From contig NZ_AUEH01000027.1 in assembly GCF_000425885.1 (NCBI RefSeq), positions 1 through 39,725 of the forward strand: a stretch of DNA of 39,725 nt, written 5' to 3'. A program made the position numbers and the translations under genes. The stretch's first letter is position 1. Each line of letters starts with the position of its first letter. Below, one piece after another: positions 28,711-36,169 of this stretch. A model generated the notes under the pieces. It was not told the DNA's origin and did no database searches. It saw nothing but the letters and a program-made list of their open reading frames with translations. Source of the stretch: Schleiferilactobacillus harbinensis DSM 16991. Lineage in GTDB: Bacteria > Bacillota > Bacilli > Lactobacillales > Lactobacillaceae.

Positions 28711-28781
28711 GCGAATGGTTGGAGTCGAACCTACATCCACAGGTTGGAAAACCTGTTGCTCTACCACTGAACTACATTCGC
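28711..28781 (-). tRNA. tRNA-Gly (UCC) with an 8-nt anticodon loop
   Basis: 71 nt. Acceptor GCGAATG/CATTCGC fully paired, D-arm GTTC-AGTGGTA-GAGC, anticodon stem ACAGG/CCTGT, T-arm GTAGG-TTCGACT-CCAAC with one A-A mismatch. CCA is not encoded. The anticodon loop is TTTTCCAA, one nucleotide longer than the normal CTTCCAA of tRNA-Gly(UCC). It may read GGA, or be a decayed or altered tRNA. Confidence 0.8.
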
Positions 28782-28786
28782 AAATT

Positions 28787-28922
28787 GACGGGCGAGACGT
28801 CAGCCCCATCATGTAACCACATCCCGGGAAGTGGCAGCTTGTTCCTCTTGCGCTAAGAGGCCCTCGGTGACGATCCTAATACGTCACTCCATCACTCATA
28901 TATGTAGACGGGCCAAAGCCCG
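28787..28922 (-). other. Hairpin-rich non-coding tract next to the tRNA
   Basis: Five small hairpins follow each other: GACG/CGTC (28787-28801), CCAC/GTGG (28817-28834), CCTCTT/AAGAGG (28844-28860), GTGACG/CGTCAC (28867-28887) and CGGGC/GCCCG (28909-28922). No frame is coding and no second tRNA fits. Could be the tRNA leader or a structured small RNA. From 28923 to 29060 I see only an AT-rich stretch with a GGGGT-AATT-ACCCC hairpin and a perfect 7-bp TATGGTC/GACCATA hairpin (29026-29042). Confidence 0.5.
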
Positions 28923-29060
28923 CCAGATAATCGGTGCACCGCTCTTTTAAAATGATTCCAGGGGTGAATCAATATTCATAGTTTGTCGGTATCGCAATTA
29001 TCTTTTTGTGGGGTGAATTACCCCTTATGGTCAAAGACCATACTATCATAATAATTTTTT

Positions 29061-29516
29061 TCACCTGGGACTAACAGCGTTTCTAGTACCATCTTTGCGT
29101 GAGACCATTCCGCGCTCCTCAGCTAGTAGCCAAAGCATGGCATATCGCTTCCGGTAAATCTGAGAATGGGCATAACCAATCAAGTCGCCCACTGTATCCC
29201 AGTCGTAGTAATTGGATGAGCAGTATCGCAAATCGAAAATTTGGCGTTGCTCTTCGTCAAATCTGTCAATTGCCCGGTTGCAGTCGTCCCGCAAACTAAT
29301 CAAGTATTGCAGCCGTTTGTTGGATTCCCGCCGTTGCAAAATTGCTTCTTGGGGCCGTGATATTGCAGATGAACGCCCGCCGCCAATGTTCTGATCTGAT
29401 TGTGTCCACGGATGATCAATCTCATAAGTTTTTTCGGCAATCTGGTGATTTACAGTCTGGAAATCCTCAAACAGTTCATCTAAAGCGGCGAGTTTCTTCT
29501 TCGACAGTTCTTCCAA
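29061..29516 (-). CDS. RinA/ArpU-like late transcription regulator
   Basis: About 151 residues if started at the TTG at 29516 (AGGAG 10 nt upstream); an ATG at 29549 inside the previous gene is an alternative. The C-terminal part RQIFDLRYCSSNYYDWDTVGDLIGYAHSQIYRKRYAMLWLLAEERGMV is like sigma-70 region 4 HTH domains of RinA/ArpU proteins, which switch on phage late genes. The N-terminal half is helical (KKKLAALDELFEDFQTVNHQIAEKTYEI). It is the last early gene before the tRNA, palindromes, HNH and late genes, the usual place. Confidence 0.8.
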   Translation of the reverse strand: MEELSKKKLAALDELFEDFQTVNHQIAEKTYEIDHPWTQSDQNIGGGRSSAISRPQEAILQRRESNKRLQYLISLRDDCNRAIDRFDEEQRQIFDLRYCSSNYYDWDTVGDLIGYAHSQIYRKRYAMLWLLAEERGMVSRKDGTRNAVSPR

Positions 29517-29523
29517 TGTACCA

Positions 29524-29808
29524 CTACTCCTTATCAATTGGCTTCCCATTAACCCTAATTGACTTGGGAACTAGGCCAGCTCGTTTCAATCCTTCAATCG
29601 ACGCTCCGATTCTCTCGTGAAAATTGTCGTTATCAATCATCGCCGCTGCCTGTGTGTATGAAATAAACACGTACACACCAATCGCAAAAATCACGAACGC
29701 AATTCTGATCAACAGCTGTGATGCAATAAGCGCCCCGATAAAACCCAACACAGACGGTGCCCCGTTTAGCAGCAGTTTCTTAAAGTATTTCAGTTTACGC
29801 TCACGCAT
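29524..29808 (-). CDS. Small two-span membrane protein
   Basis: 94 residues, AAGGAGAAAA upstream of the ATG. Two hydrophobic helices (SVLGFIGALIASQLLI and AFVIFAIGVYVFISYT) with a basic N-terminus (MRERKLKYFKK), then a polar tail with NDNFHERIGASIEGLKRAGLVPKSIRVNG. No family recognised. Lies just upstream of the late regulator in an early operon of small genes. Confidence 0.65.
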   Translation of the reverse strand: MRERKLKYFKKLLLNGAPSVLGFIGALIASQLLIRIAFVIFAIGVYVFISYTQAAAMIDNDNFHERIGASIEGLKRAGLVPKSIRVNGKPIDKE

Positions 29809-29822
29809 TGATATTTTCTCCT

Positions 29823-30089
29823 TTAGTGGTTTTCAATTCTGAAATGATCAACGCATAGCACTTCACCACCACTAATGGTAGCAAGCCCAGACGGCCCCAT
29901 GATAGTCATATTGTTACCCACCACCATGTTCTCCATTTTGTCATTTCCTAGTTTTCTTTCCTCTGTACTGATCATAACACGCCGCTTTGAAAAGCAATAA
30001 GACCGGCCAAACATATTAATCTGAATCCACGACTCGGCGTAATGCTTGCCGTTATCCCAATACTTCGTAATGTAGTGATGCACTGTCAT
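29823..30089 (-). CDS. Small hypothetical protein
   Basis: About 88 residues. AGGAGG lies 2 nt before the ATG at 30089 and 8 nt before a GTG at 30083, so the GTG may be the real start. HHYITKYWDNGKHYAESWIQINMFGRSYCFSKRRVMIST then GNNMTIMGPSGLATISGGEVLCVDHFRIEN; beta-rich. No family recognised; the order suggests an early phage protein. Confidence 0.6.
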   Translation of the reverse strand: MTVHHYITKYWDNGKHYAESWIQINMFGRSYCFSKRRVMISTEERKLGNDKMENMVVGNNMTIMGPSGLATISGGEVLCVDHFRIENH

Positions 30090-30118
30090 TACCTCCTGTG
30101 TAAGATTAAAGGCCTCAG

Positions 30119-30235
30119 TCATTTGCCGTTGCGGCCTTTTTCTTTCTCTTTCTTCAGCCATTTCTCTAGTTCGGCGTCCGCCTTAACATATTCTGGCGGC
30201 TCATAGCCGTACTTGGAATGGATCATCTTTGGCAT
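30119..30235 (-). CDS. Very small early protein
   Basis: 38 residues: MPKMIHSKYGYEPPEYV then a charged helix (KADAELEKWLKKEKEKG). AAGAGGTAATC precedes the ATG at 30235. Short Lys/Glu-rich proteins beginning with a PPEY motif occur between early genes of lactobacillus phages. Function unknown. Confidence 0.55.
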   Translation of the reverse strand: MPKMIHSKYGYEPPEYVKADAELEKWLKKEKEKGRNGK

Positions 30236-30253
30236 GTGATTACCTCTTGGCGT

Positions 30254-30496
30254 TTATTTTTCCTCCAATCGACGGCCACACATCGGGCAGTATCGGCAGT
30301 TTTTTTGCTTGTCGGCTAAACGGGTCGATTTTGACCCCTTTTCAGCGGCGAGTGCAGCTGCAAATCGTTCCGGCGCATCACATATATCGCCTGCCATCCC
30401 CGGAGGGCCAATAAGACTATTGCTGTCACTGTTATAAGCAAGCCCCAAGTAATGTTTCCACACGTCATCAAACACGTCCTGTACCGTTTCAGTCAT
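30254..30496 (-). CDS. Small protein with C-terminal zinc ribbon
   Basis: 80 residues from MTETVQDVFDDVWKHYLG (ATG 30496, TGGAGG upstream). The end CRYCPMCGRRLEEK gives a C-x2-C-x2-C pattern typical of a zinc ribbon half. Overlaps the YopX gene by 8 bp. The start TETVQDVFDDV resembles the start of the protein at 31309-31680 (ETKQDVFDEV), so the two may share an N-terminal segment. Function unknown. Confidence 0.65.
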   Translation of the reverse strand: MTETVQDVFDDVWKHYLGLAYNSDSNSLIGPPGMAGDICDAPERFAAALAAEKGSKSTRLADKQKNCRYCPMCGRRLEEK

Positions 30497-30842
30497 GCTG
30501 CGCCTCCAGTAAATCCGGGTTTTCATAAATATTCCCGACGACCTCGCAATTTTCTGTTAATCGTTGCCATATTCCATTGCCACCATTGTCAAGCACATAT
30601 CCAGCGGCATATGCTTGGTAGCTAACTGGTGCCATTACTGGTTTACCGTCTTGATTTCTAAGGCCAATATCTAAGACATCGCATTCGTATATTTCTCGCC
30701 CGTTCTTGTCTTTGAAATTGGTGTACTGCATCAAATGCCACTGTGGATCAGCAATTAAATCGCCTAGATACATAGCACCAACTTGGATGTTGTTAAACAT
30801 ATTATGCCCATTCCATGCTCGAAACTTAATCTCACGTTTCAT
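30489..30842 (-). CDS. YopX-family protein
   Basis: 117 residues. MKREIKFRAWN start, MQYTNFKDKNGREIYECDVLDI middle and CEVVGNIYENPDLL end are the three conserved parts of YopX (as in Bacillus SPbeta and many phages). It is beta-rich and of unknown function. The ATG overlaps the methyltransferase stop (ATGA), so it is coupled to it. Confidence 0.9.
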   Translation of the reverse strand: MKREIKFRAWNGHNMFNNIQVGAMYLGDLIADPQWHLMQYTNFKDKNGREIYECDVLDIGLRNQDGKPVMAPVSYQAYAAGYVLDNGGNGIWQRLTENCEVVGNIYENPDLLEAQHD

Positions 30843-31312
30843 TTCTCCGCCCCATCTCCGTTGTATACGATGATTGCACTAGGAAACGGTGCAGGGCCAC
30901 CAGCCATTCCATTTTGCTCAAATTTAAGACGGCCACGAATAAACTTGATGCTTGCCTTTCCAAAAATGTAATCGTGCCAATAGCTGGTGTCCGTTCTTGC
31001 TGGTATCAACAGCACAATAGGAACGTTCACCCGTAACGAAGTTTCATAGGCTTTCTTTACCCAATCTCCGATATGGCGTCCATATGGCGGGTTCAGATAC
31101 ATTGCCCCACCGAAATCATCAGACCAGTCTTGCAATAACGAATCATCAGCAACGCTGAAATACCGATCACATTTCGCGTTATCCTTGCTGGCTGCCAGGT
31201 CAATAGCAAAATGATACTTTGCATTCAAACTCTCGAAAAACGCTTGTGGTGTTTCCCAATCGTCCTTATTACTCGTTAGCGCTGCACCACCTGGCTTTAA
31301 AAAGTCACTCAT
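30839..31312 (-). CDS. Phage DNA N6-adenine methyltransferase (Dam-like)
   Basis: 157 residues. DDWETPQAFFESLNAKYHFAIDLAASKDNAKCDRYFS, LLQDWSDDFGGAMYLNPPYGRHIGDWVKKAYE and SIKFIRGRLKFEQNG are the motifs of the phage N-6-adenine-methyltransferase family; NPPY is the catalytic motif IV. Uses S-adenosylmethionine. Members are thought to modify GATC-like sites and can protect phage DNA from restriction; the target here is unknown. ATGA overlaps on both sides place it in a tightly coupled early operon. Confidence 0.9.
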   Translation of the reverse strand: MSDFLKPGGAALTSNKDDWETPQAFFESLNAKYHFAIDLAASKDNAKCDRYFSVADDSLLQDWSDDFGGAMYLNPPYGRHIGDWVKKAYETSLRVNVPIVLLIPARTDTSYWHDYIFGKASIKFIRGRLKFEQNGMAGGPAPFPSAIIVYNGDGAEK

Positions 31313-31680
31313 TTCTTCTCCTCCATTTTCACGATTTCACCGGTTTCATCAACGCGCCAGACACCTAGCAACCAGGCACGGGCAAAAGTCTCAGAATGGT
31401 AGAATATCCAATCGGCTTCCTCATCATCGACTGCGTGAAAATCTGTGGCGTCAATAATCGCTGGTCTTAATGTTGATCCCTGTTTCTGCCGTTCGATGTA
31501 CTCTCCGATTTCCTTGGGGATCACCGGCATATTATCTGGCAATGCGGCGTCATAACGAGAGCGCCATTCTTCATCCTGTTTAAGTAGTACATGAATATTA
31601 GCCGTCCTCAACAATGTTTCGTCCTGTAACGCCACGCGGCGTACTTCATCGAACACGTCCTGCTTCGTCTCATTGCTCAT
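31309..31680 (-). CDS. DUF1642-like early protein
   Basis: 123 residues. NMPVIPKEIGEYIERQKQGS and EADWIFYHSETFARAWLLGVWRVDETGEIVKMEEKK resemble the DUF1642 family of lactic phages (which has P-x-V-x-D-W-I-E and a final A-W-L-x-G-Y). Starts with ETKQDVFDEVRRVALQDETL, like the protein at 30254-30496. Function unknown. GAGGTGA precedes the ATG inside the previous gene. Confidence 0.65.
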   Translation of the reverse strand: MSNETKQDVFDEVRRVALQDETLLRTANIHVLLKQDEEWRSRYDAALPDNMPVIPKEIGEYIERQKQGSTLRPAIIDATDFHAVDDEEADWIFYHSETFARAWLLGVWRVDETGEIVKMEEKK

Positions 31681-32161
31681 CGTCAGTCACCTCTTCTTTC
31701 TCGCAGTCTTGCAAGCCAAATTTCTCAATATCATCATTAGTGAGCTCAATTCCATCTGGGTATCCACCAAATCCTTTAGATAATCCTTTTACAAATATGG
31801 TATCAAGTTTTCCATCAGGAGTTTTTAGATACCACGTATAATCTGCATACGGCACCTTGACGTTGTATTTCTTATCCTTTTCCACGGTGTAGCCGTTGAC
31901 ATAAGCGTTCATCAGCAACTCTTCTTCGTGCTTGCTGCCACTAGCATCATTATCAATCAATAATGCTGGCCACTTAGAACCATGTGCACTTTTAACGGTT
32001 TCGGCTTGTTCCTTTGTTAGGACTGCCTTTTTTGGTTCCTCAACGAGCGTGACAACGTGGCCGCCATGATCTTTAGCCTCATTTTCGGCATTCTCTTTGC
32101 TCACCGTAAACCAGTATTCGCCTTTGTCGTTCTTAACCGCATACAGTTTTTCTTCGCTCAT
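31670..32161 (-). CDS. DUF1642-like early protein
   Basis: 163 residues from MSEEKLYAVKNDKGEYW (ATG 32161, CGGAGGA upstream). LLMNAYVNGYTVEKDKKYNVKVP with YADYTWYLKTPDGKLDTIFVKG follows the C-terminal DUF1642 pattern (A-x-x-N-G-Y-T-V-E-K-E-x-x-Y). Acidic C-terminus. Second gene of this type in a row; overlaps both neighbours by a few bases. Function unknown. Confidence 0.65.
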   Translation of the reverse strand: MSEEKLYAVKNDKGEYWFTVSKENAENEAKDHGGHVVTLVEEPKKAVLTKEQAETVKSAHGSKWPALLIDNDASGSKHEEELLMNAYVNGYTVEKDKKYNVKVPYADYTWYLKTPDGKLDTIFVKGLSKGFGGYPDGIELTNDDIEKFGLQDCEKEEVTDDEQ

Positions 32162-32670
32162 TTTTCGTCCTCCGTTCTGTTCCACTTGCCATATTTATCT
32201 TGGTACCAGCGTCCACGATTGATCGCCCAATCCCCTGTAAATACTGTGTTCTGCTTGTCCAGTCCCAGCCTAAAAGCCGAAAGCTTGAAAAGCTTAATTA
32301 CCTCAGCCAGAGTTTCCAGGTACCGTACTTCATCGGTTTCAAAATTGTACAGACGAAAGTGTGCAATCGGTGGTCGGCTGATATGCGCGTCATGCATCAA
32401 CTTGTTTATCCAGGACTGTGAGATACCCGAAATATCAGCAATTTCGTATGATGAAAAGCCATGAAGAATTTGGCTTCTAACATAATCAATTTTTTCCGAA
32501 TGATCAGATTTCTTTGCTTTGCTTGCAGACGTTTTTTTATTCTTACGCGGCTCTTTTTTATTAATTGCTACATTGATTCCCCCCCACCGTGGATCGTCTC
32601 GTGGTGCGCGTTCCTTTTCCAGCTTAATGATTTTCTCCATCAGTTCTGGATGTTCTGATAGTCTAGCCAT
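32158..32670 (-). CDS. Early protein with helix-turn-helix
   Basis: 170 residues from MARLSEHPELMEKI (ATG 32670, AGGGGGT upstream). A lysine-rich linker (NKKEPRKNKKTSASKAKKSD) leads to an HTH: IDYVRSQILHGFSSYEIADISGISQSWINKLMHDAHI, residues about 60-97. The C-terminal part (FRLYNFETDEVRYLETLAEVIKLFKLSAF) looks like a second small domain with a FETDEV...LAEVIKLF plan seen in homing-endonuclease-associated modules. Likely a DNA-binding early regulator; no family named. Confidence 0.65.
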   Translation of the reverse strand: MARLSEHPELMEKIIKLEKERAPRDDPRWGGINVAINKKEPRKNKKTSASKAKKSDHSEKIDYVRSQILHGFSSYEIADISGISQSWINKLMHDAHISRPPIAHFRLYNFETDEVRYLETLAEVIKLFKLSAFRLGLDKQNTVFTGDWAINRGRWYQDKYGKWNRTEDEK

Positions 32671-32671
32671 A

Positions 32672-33094
32672 TCAATTACCCCCTGTGCTGCCAAAACCGC
32701 CACTGCGAGCGCCTGTGGCCATATCGTCGTCGGTCAACAGGTAACTGCGGAAAATGCCCTGCATGATGCGGTAGCCGGCATTGATGATGACTGGCGCCTG
32801 ACTGATGTTCCAGAATTGACCCATGATTTCGTTTGGATAGTAGTCACTGTCGATTATTCCGATGCTGTTCGGCATTACCAATTGTCGCTTGCGTGGCAAT
32901 GATGATCGAGAAACCAGCTCCAAATATTCATAGTGGCCAAGTTTCACCTTGATACCCGTCGGGATCAGTGCAATCTTGCCGGGCTTAATGACCACCGTTT
33001 TTGCTGCTGCAATGTCGTATCCGGCAGAATACGCAGTTGCCCGTTTGGGCATTGGGCCAGTATACCCGTCGATTCGTTCAAAATGTCGTTCCAT
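32672..33094 (-). CDS. dut: dUTP diphosphatase
   Basis: 140 residues. Hydrolyses dUTP to dUMP and pyrophosphate, keeping uracil out of phage DNA. All trimeric dUTPase motifs are present: AGYDIAAA (1), RSSLPRKR (2), GIIDSDYYPNEI (3, catalytic Asp), RIMQGIF (4, usually R-x-A-Q) and RSGGFGSTGG (5, P-loop-like arm). Start at ATG 33094 with GGAGG 10 nt upstream. Overlaps the stop of the preceding gene (TGATG). Some staphylococcal phage dUTPases also act as regulators; no sign of the extra domain is present here. Confidence 0.95.
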   Translation of the reverse strand: MERHFERIDGYTGPMPKRATAYSAGYDIAAAKTVVIKPGKIALIPTGIKVKLGHYEYLELVSRSSLPRKRQLVMPNSIGIIDSDYYPNEIMGQFWNISQAPVIINAGYRIMQGIFRSYLLTDDDMATGARSGGFGSTGGN

Positions 33095-33264
33095 CAAATA
33101 GATGCCTCCAAGTCTTCGTTAGTTGCGTTGACAATTCCTTCGTCCGTTATCGCAACAGTCCAATCCCAACGGCCTGATCCTTTTTCGATAACCTGGCCTC
33201 GCTTCCCCTTGAATCTTGGCATCGGTCCTACGTAGCGGACGTTCTCTCCGATGTGGTATGTCAT
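33094..33264 (-). CDS. Small SH3-like early protein
   Basis: 56 residues: MTYHIGENVRYVGPMPRFKGKRG, then QVIEKGSGRWDWTVAITDEG and a short acidic end. AAGGAGA precedes the ATG at 33264. The IGENVRYVG ... GKRGQVIEKG pattern is like small KOW/SH3 barrels (DUF4314-type). Coupled to dut through a TGATG overlap. Function unknown. Confidence 0.7.
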   Translation of the reverse strand: MTYHIGENVRYVGPMPRFKGKRGQVIEKGSGRWDWTVAITDEGIVNATNEDLEASI

Positions 33265-33266
33265 CT

Positions 33267-33602
33267 TCAGTCTCCTTCAATAATTTTTAGTGCGTCTTCC
33301 ACAGAGCGGGCGACACCGTACAGTACCGGTTTGCTCTCGATAAACGCCTTAAATCGTTCTTGATCAGGCCGCAGCCTGCCATTCTTTGTTTTCACTTCAA
33401 TCAGGATCAGTTTGCCATCGCTATGGCGAAATCCGGTTAGGTCCGGCCATCCTTTCGGTGGACCGGCAGAAAAAGTTCTTCCGTCTGCTGTTCTGACGTT
33501 GCCCACATTGGTGCGGATGATCGTACATCTGTGTTTGCTGACTGCCAGCATAATGTCGGTCTGAATTTCGTGTTCCGGTTGTGTCGTTGGTTTCACCTCC
33601 AC
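33267..33602 (-). CDS. VRR-NUC domain nuclease
   Basis: 111 residues. E-x-x-IQTDIMLAVSKHRCTIIRTNVGNVRTADGR, GPPKGWPDLTGFRHSDGKLILIEVKTKNGRLRPDQERF is the PD-(D/E)XK layout of VRR-NUC (GWPDLTG Asp, then E-V-K). In phages it is a stand-alone nuclease near replication genes, probably resolving branched DNA. Start is unsure: the GTG at 33602 lacks a clear site, and GGAGGTGA sits just inside the frame. Preceded by a 250-bp repeat region. Confidence 0.9.
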   Translation of the reverse strand: MEVKPTTQPEHEIQTDIMLAVSKHRCTIIRTNVGNVRTADGRTFSAGPPKGWPDLTGFRHSDGKLILIEVKTKNGRLRPDQERFKAFIESKPVLYGVARSVEDALKIIEGD

Positions 33603-33851
33603 AGTGCTACGGGAGGATTAAACGGGAGACCATAATATTGTCTTCGTCCTTACTCCCACAACAGTTTGAAATCGTCACGGGAGGAACGGGAGGATATTCC
33701 GAAAAAAAGTCTTTCAGGCATATACTTTATTCGTTGTCATCTTATATACTTTTTCTCTTTTATCCTCCCGTAAAGAAAAATAAAGGTTAAAAGCATACAG
33801 CCGTAAGGGTTTGACGGTTTTTTTATCCTCCCGTAGGTCCTCCCGTAAACA
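33603..33851. repeat. Iteron-like array of ACGGGAGGA 9-mers; possible replication origin
   Basis: Perfect 9-mers ACGGGAGGA on the plus strand at 33609-33617, 33677-33685 and 33686-33694 (last two in tandem), a 7-mer at 33622-33628, and perfect inverted copies TCCTCCCGT at 33763-33771, 33826-33834 and 33838-33846. The central 33695-33762 is AT-rich. No gene fits on either strand. Directly downstream of the primase-helicase gene. Confidence 0.8.
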
Positions 33852-36155
33852 CTAATTTCGCATCCAGTTAAATCGCTCGTCCAATTTCAGACGGATACCC
33901 AAGTAGAAAATCCCACTGTTTTTCTTTGTTGAGAATTTCTGCTTCATCTGAGCACCGAACTTTTGCTTTGCCATTTTGTACTCGCCAGTTTCGTCTGCCC
34001 AAGCCTGATAACGTTTGAACAATTCACCGGCTGGTGCCTGATAATCAGGTCCCTTGTCGCAACAGTCGCTGATGAACAATTCCAGCACATCCATCTCATC
34101 CCGGTATTCCTTGCTCGCACGCTTAACACTCTCTGGCGGTTCCAATCCCTCTCGCTGCCACTTCAAAGCGCCATCCACCGCCCAGTTCAAGATGCCGACC
34201 GATTCACGTTCCAGCTTGTATTGGAGCCGCTTATCAACCTTCTCTTTCGGCACCTGGACCGTGAACGGGATCAGCATGAGCCGCCGCCAGATACCATCAT
34301 CGGTTCCCCGGATGATCGGTTTGTGGTTAGTTGCCAGCCAAAGTTTGAATTCTGGATGGAATTCAAACTCTGATCCGTATAAGAATCGGGCCGTAACCGT
34401 ATCGCCACCAGTTAATTCCTTAACCAGTCCTTCATCCAGCCGGACGCCTTCGTTCGGTTCACTGGCTGTGACTAGCCGTGCGCCCTTCAATCGGGCGATG
34501 TCTGAGTTGGCGGCACTGCTGGTCTGCTGAACCATGATGGACTTAGCCTGCATGGATCGGGCATAGCTTCCGGCCACATGTTTCAACACGTCCATAAACA
34601 CTGACTTGCCATTGCGACCCGAGCCGTATAGGATGAACATAACCTGTTCCTCTGTGGACCCAGTGAGCGAGTATCCGATGGCCTTTTGCAGGTATTCGAT
34701 AAGCTCCTGATCACCGTTGAAGGTCTGGTCCAGAAACGCCAGCCACTCCGGGCAATCCATCGTGTCGGAATACTCCACATCGCCTTGCTTGGAAAACATC
34801 TTCTTAATGTCGTGGTCGTGGAGGCTGCCGTTGGTCAAATCAATGTATCCATTGGCCGTGTTGAACAGCATTTTGTCGCGGTCAAATTCTTCCGGCAACA
34901 CCGGTAAACGGTGCTGAATTTCGTTCATCATGGCTTTCTTGGACGCATTCATCCGAGACTTCTTCATAAATGCTGCCCATTTCTGCTGAATCTCTTCCGG
35001 CTTAATGTCTGCTGGTGGCGTGATTTTCTCGTTCTTTAAGTCAGCAACTACTGCATCTACCATCGAGGGCAACAGTCCACGCTGGTCCAGCTCCCAGAAA
35101 GAACCGTTGTAAATGTACCAAGCCTTGTCGATATAGCTGTACCGTGCCAGACTACCGAACCGGTCGTTGAACCGATCTGCGTTCCCGGTGTCATCCCAGG
35201 TGTGTGGAGGAAAAGTCTTTGGCTTCTTCGCGTTAGTTTCATGCATGAAACCAAAATTGTACTTCAGCCGCTCGTTTGCTGGGTTGTAGACGTCTTGGAC
35301 TTCATTGATGGCCTTGTTCAGTGTGGCGACGCCATAGGTGGTCTTGCCGTGTTTCTCATCCCACTTATCGCGCATCAGCGAAGACTGCCGAAAAATGGCA
35401 TCCATCTTTTTGAAGTCTCGGCCGGTCCAAAACGCCAGGTCGTTGGCAAATGCCAAGTCTGCCTCTGAGTGAGAAGTATAAAACTTTTCCCAACCGCCAT
35501 CTAATAGCAGCTTGCTCCGTGGTCCAGTCTTGCTTGCCAGCATTTTAGCGACAATTTCATCCTGGCTTAGATCATTTGATAACTGGAGTCTCTGTGGATG
35601 CAACTGGATTACCTGCTTCGGCTCCAGATATTTCCGATAGAGTTTCGTCAGACCTTCTTCAGCATTGTGGTTGATGTTATCGAATATCCCAATCCGGTTG
35701 CCCGTCATCGCGAAAAACCGGCCTGACTGGTACATTTCGATGTTTCCCTTACGCCGTCGTGAGCCAGGCAGATCACCCTTAATCAGGATGTGGATGCCTT
35801 CGCCGGACACAGACTTCTCCGTATACGACTGTAAGCTTGAGACAAACTCATACGCCAAGTTGTCGTCTGTGTTTCCTGCCTCCCAACGGTCCAAGTCATC
35901 TCCGATGTGATCCACATCCACGCCAACGTATCCGTTGGCAAAGAAGAAGCCGAGACCGTCTAGCGAATACCGTTCCAACCCTTCCATTGCCTTATCGAAC
36001 GTTGTCCAGTCCTCTGGCGCCGTAGAGCTGGCTTTAGAGCCAGTTAATGCTGAATAGGGTATCTTTGTATACTTATTCTTCTCAGGCTTCCAGATCAGCT
36101 TATACAGCCCCCATTGGGCTAGGGGCTTAAGCTCCTCGGGAATTTTTTCATACAT
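33852..36155 (-). CDS. P4-type primase-helicase (phage/plasmid primase, P4 family)
   Basis: About 767 residues; the ATG at 36155 is better spaced from GGAGGA than the one at 36161. N-terminal AEP/prim-pol-like part: QWGLYKLIWKPEKNKYTKIPYS, GVDVDH acidic motif, SYTEKSVSGEGIHILIKG and GNIEMYQSGRFFAMTG. Central D5_N part (CPEWLAFLDQTFNGDQELIEYLQKAIGYSLTG), then an SF3 helicase: Walker A YGSGRNGKS near 512, Walker B/sensor region KGARLVTASEPNEG, LATNHKPIIRGTDDGIWRRL with sensor 1 and arginine finger. C-terminal winged-helix-like region. It opens the origin and primes phage DNA. The repeat array next to it is a candidate target. Confidence 0.93.
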   Translation of the reverse strand: MYEKIPEELKPLAQWGLYKLIWKPEKNKYTKIPYSALTGSKASSTAPEDWTTFDKAMEGLERYSLDGLGFFFANGYVGVDVDHIGDDLDRWEAGNTDDNLAYEFVSSLQSYTEKSVSGEGIHILIKGDLPGSRRRKGNIEMYQSGRFFAMTGNRIGIFDNINHNAEEGLTKLYRKYLEPKQVIQLHPQRLQLSNDLSQDEIVAKMLASKTGPRSKLLLDGGWEKFYTSHSEADLAFANDLAFWTGRDFKKMDAIFRQSSLMRDKWDEKHGKTTYGVATLNKAINEVQDVYNPANERLKYNFGFMHETNAKKPKTFPPHTWDDTGNADRFNDRFGSLARYSYIDKAWYIYNGSFWELDQRGLLPSMVDAVVADLKNEKITPPADIKPEEIQQKWAAFMKKSRMNASKKAMMNEIQHRLPVLPEEFDRDKMLFNTANGYIDLTNGSLHDHDIKKMFSKQGDVEYSDTMDCPEWLAFLDQTFNGDQELIEYLQKAIGYSLTGSTEEQVMFILYGSGRNGKSVFMDVLKHVAGSYARSMQAKSIMVQQTSSAANSDIARLKGARLVTASEPNEGVRLDEGLVKELTGGDTVTARFLYGSEFEFHPEFKLWLATNHKPIIRGTDDGIWRRLMLIPFTVQVPKEKVDKRLQYKLERESVGILNWAVDGALKWQREGLEPPESVKRASKEYRDEMDVLELFISDCCDKGPDYQAPAGELFKRYQAWADETGEYKMAKQKFGAQMKQKFSTKKNSGIFYLGIRLKLDERFNWMRN

Positions 36156-36169
36156 ATTCATTCCTCCGT

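Noticed and set aside
28800-28890. Second tRNA next to tRNA-Gly
   Set aside because: Several stems exist but no cloverleaf with a 7-nt T-loop and anticodon arm can be drawn on either strand.
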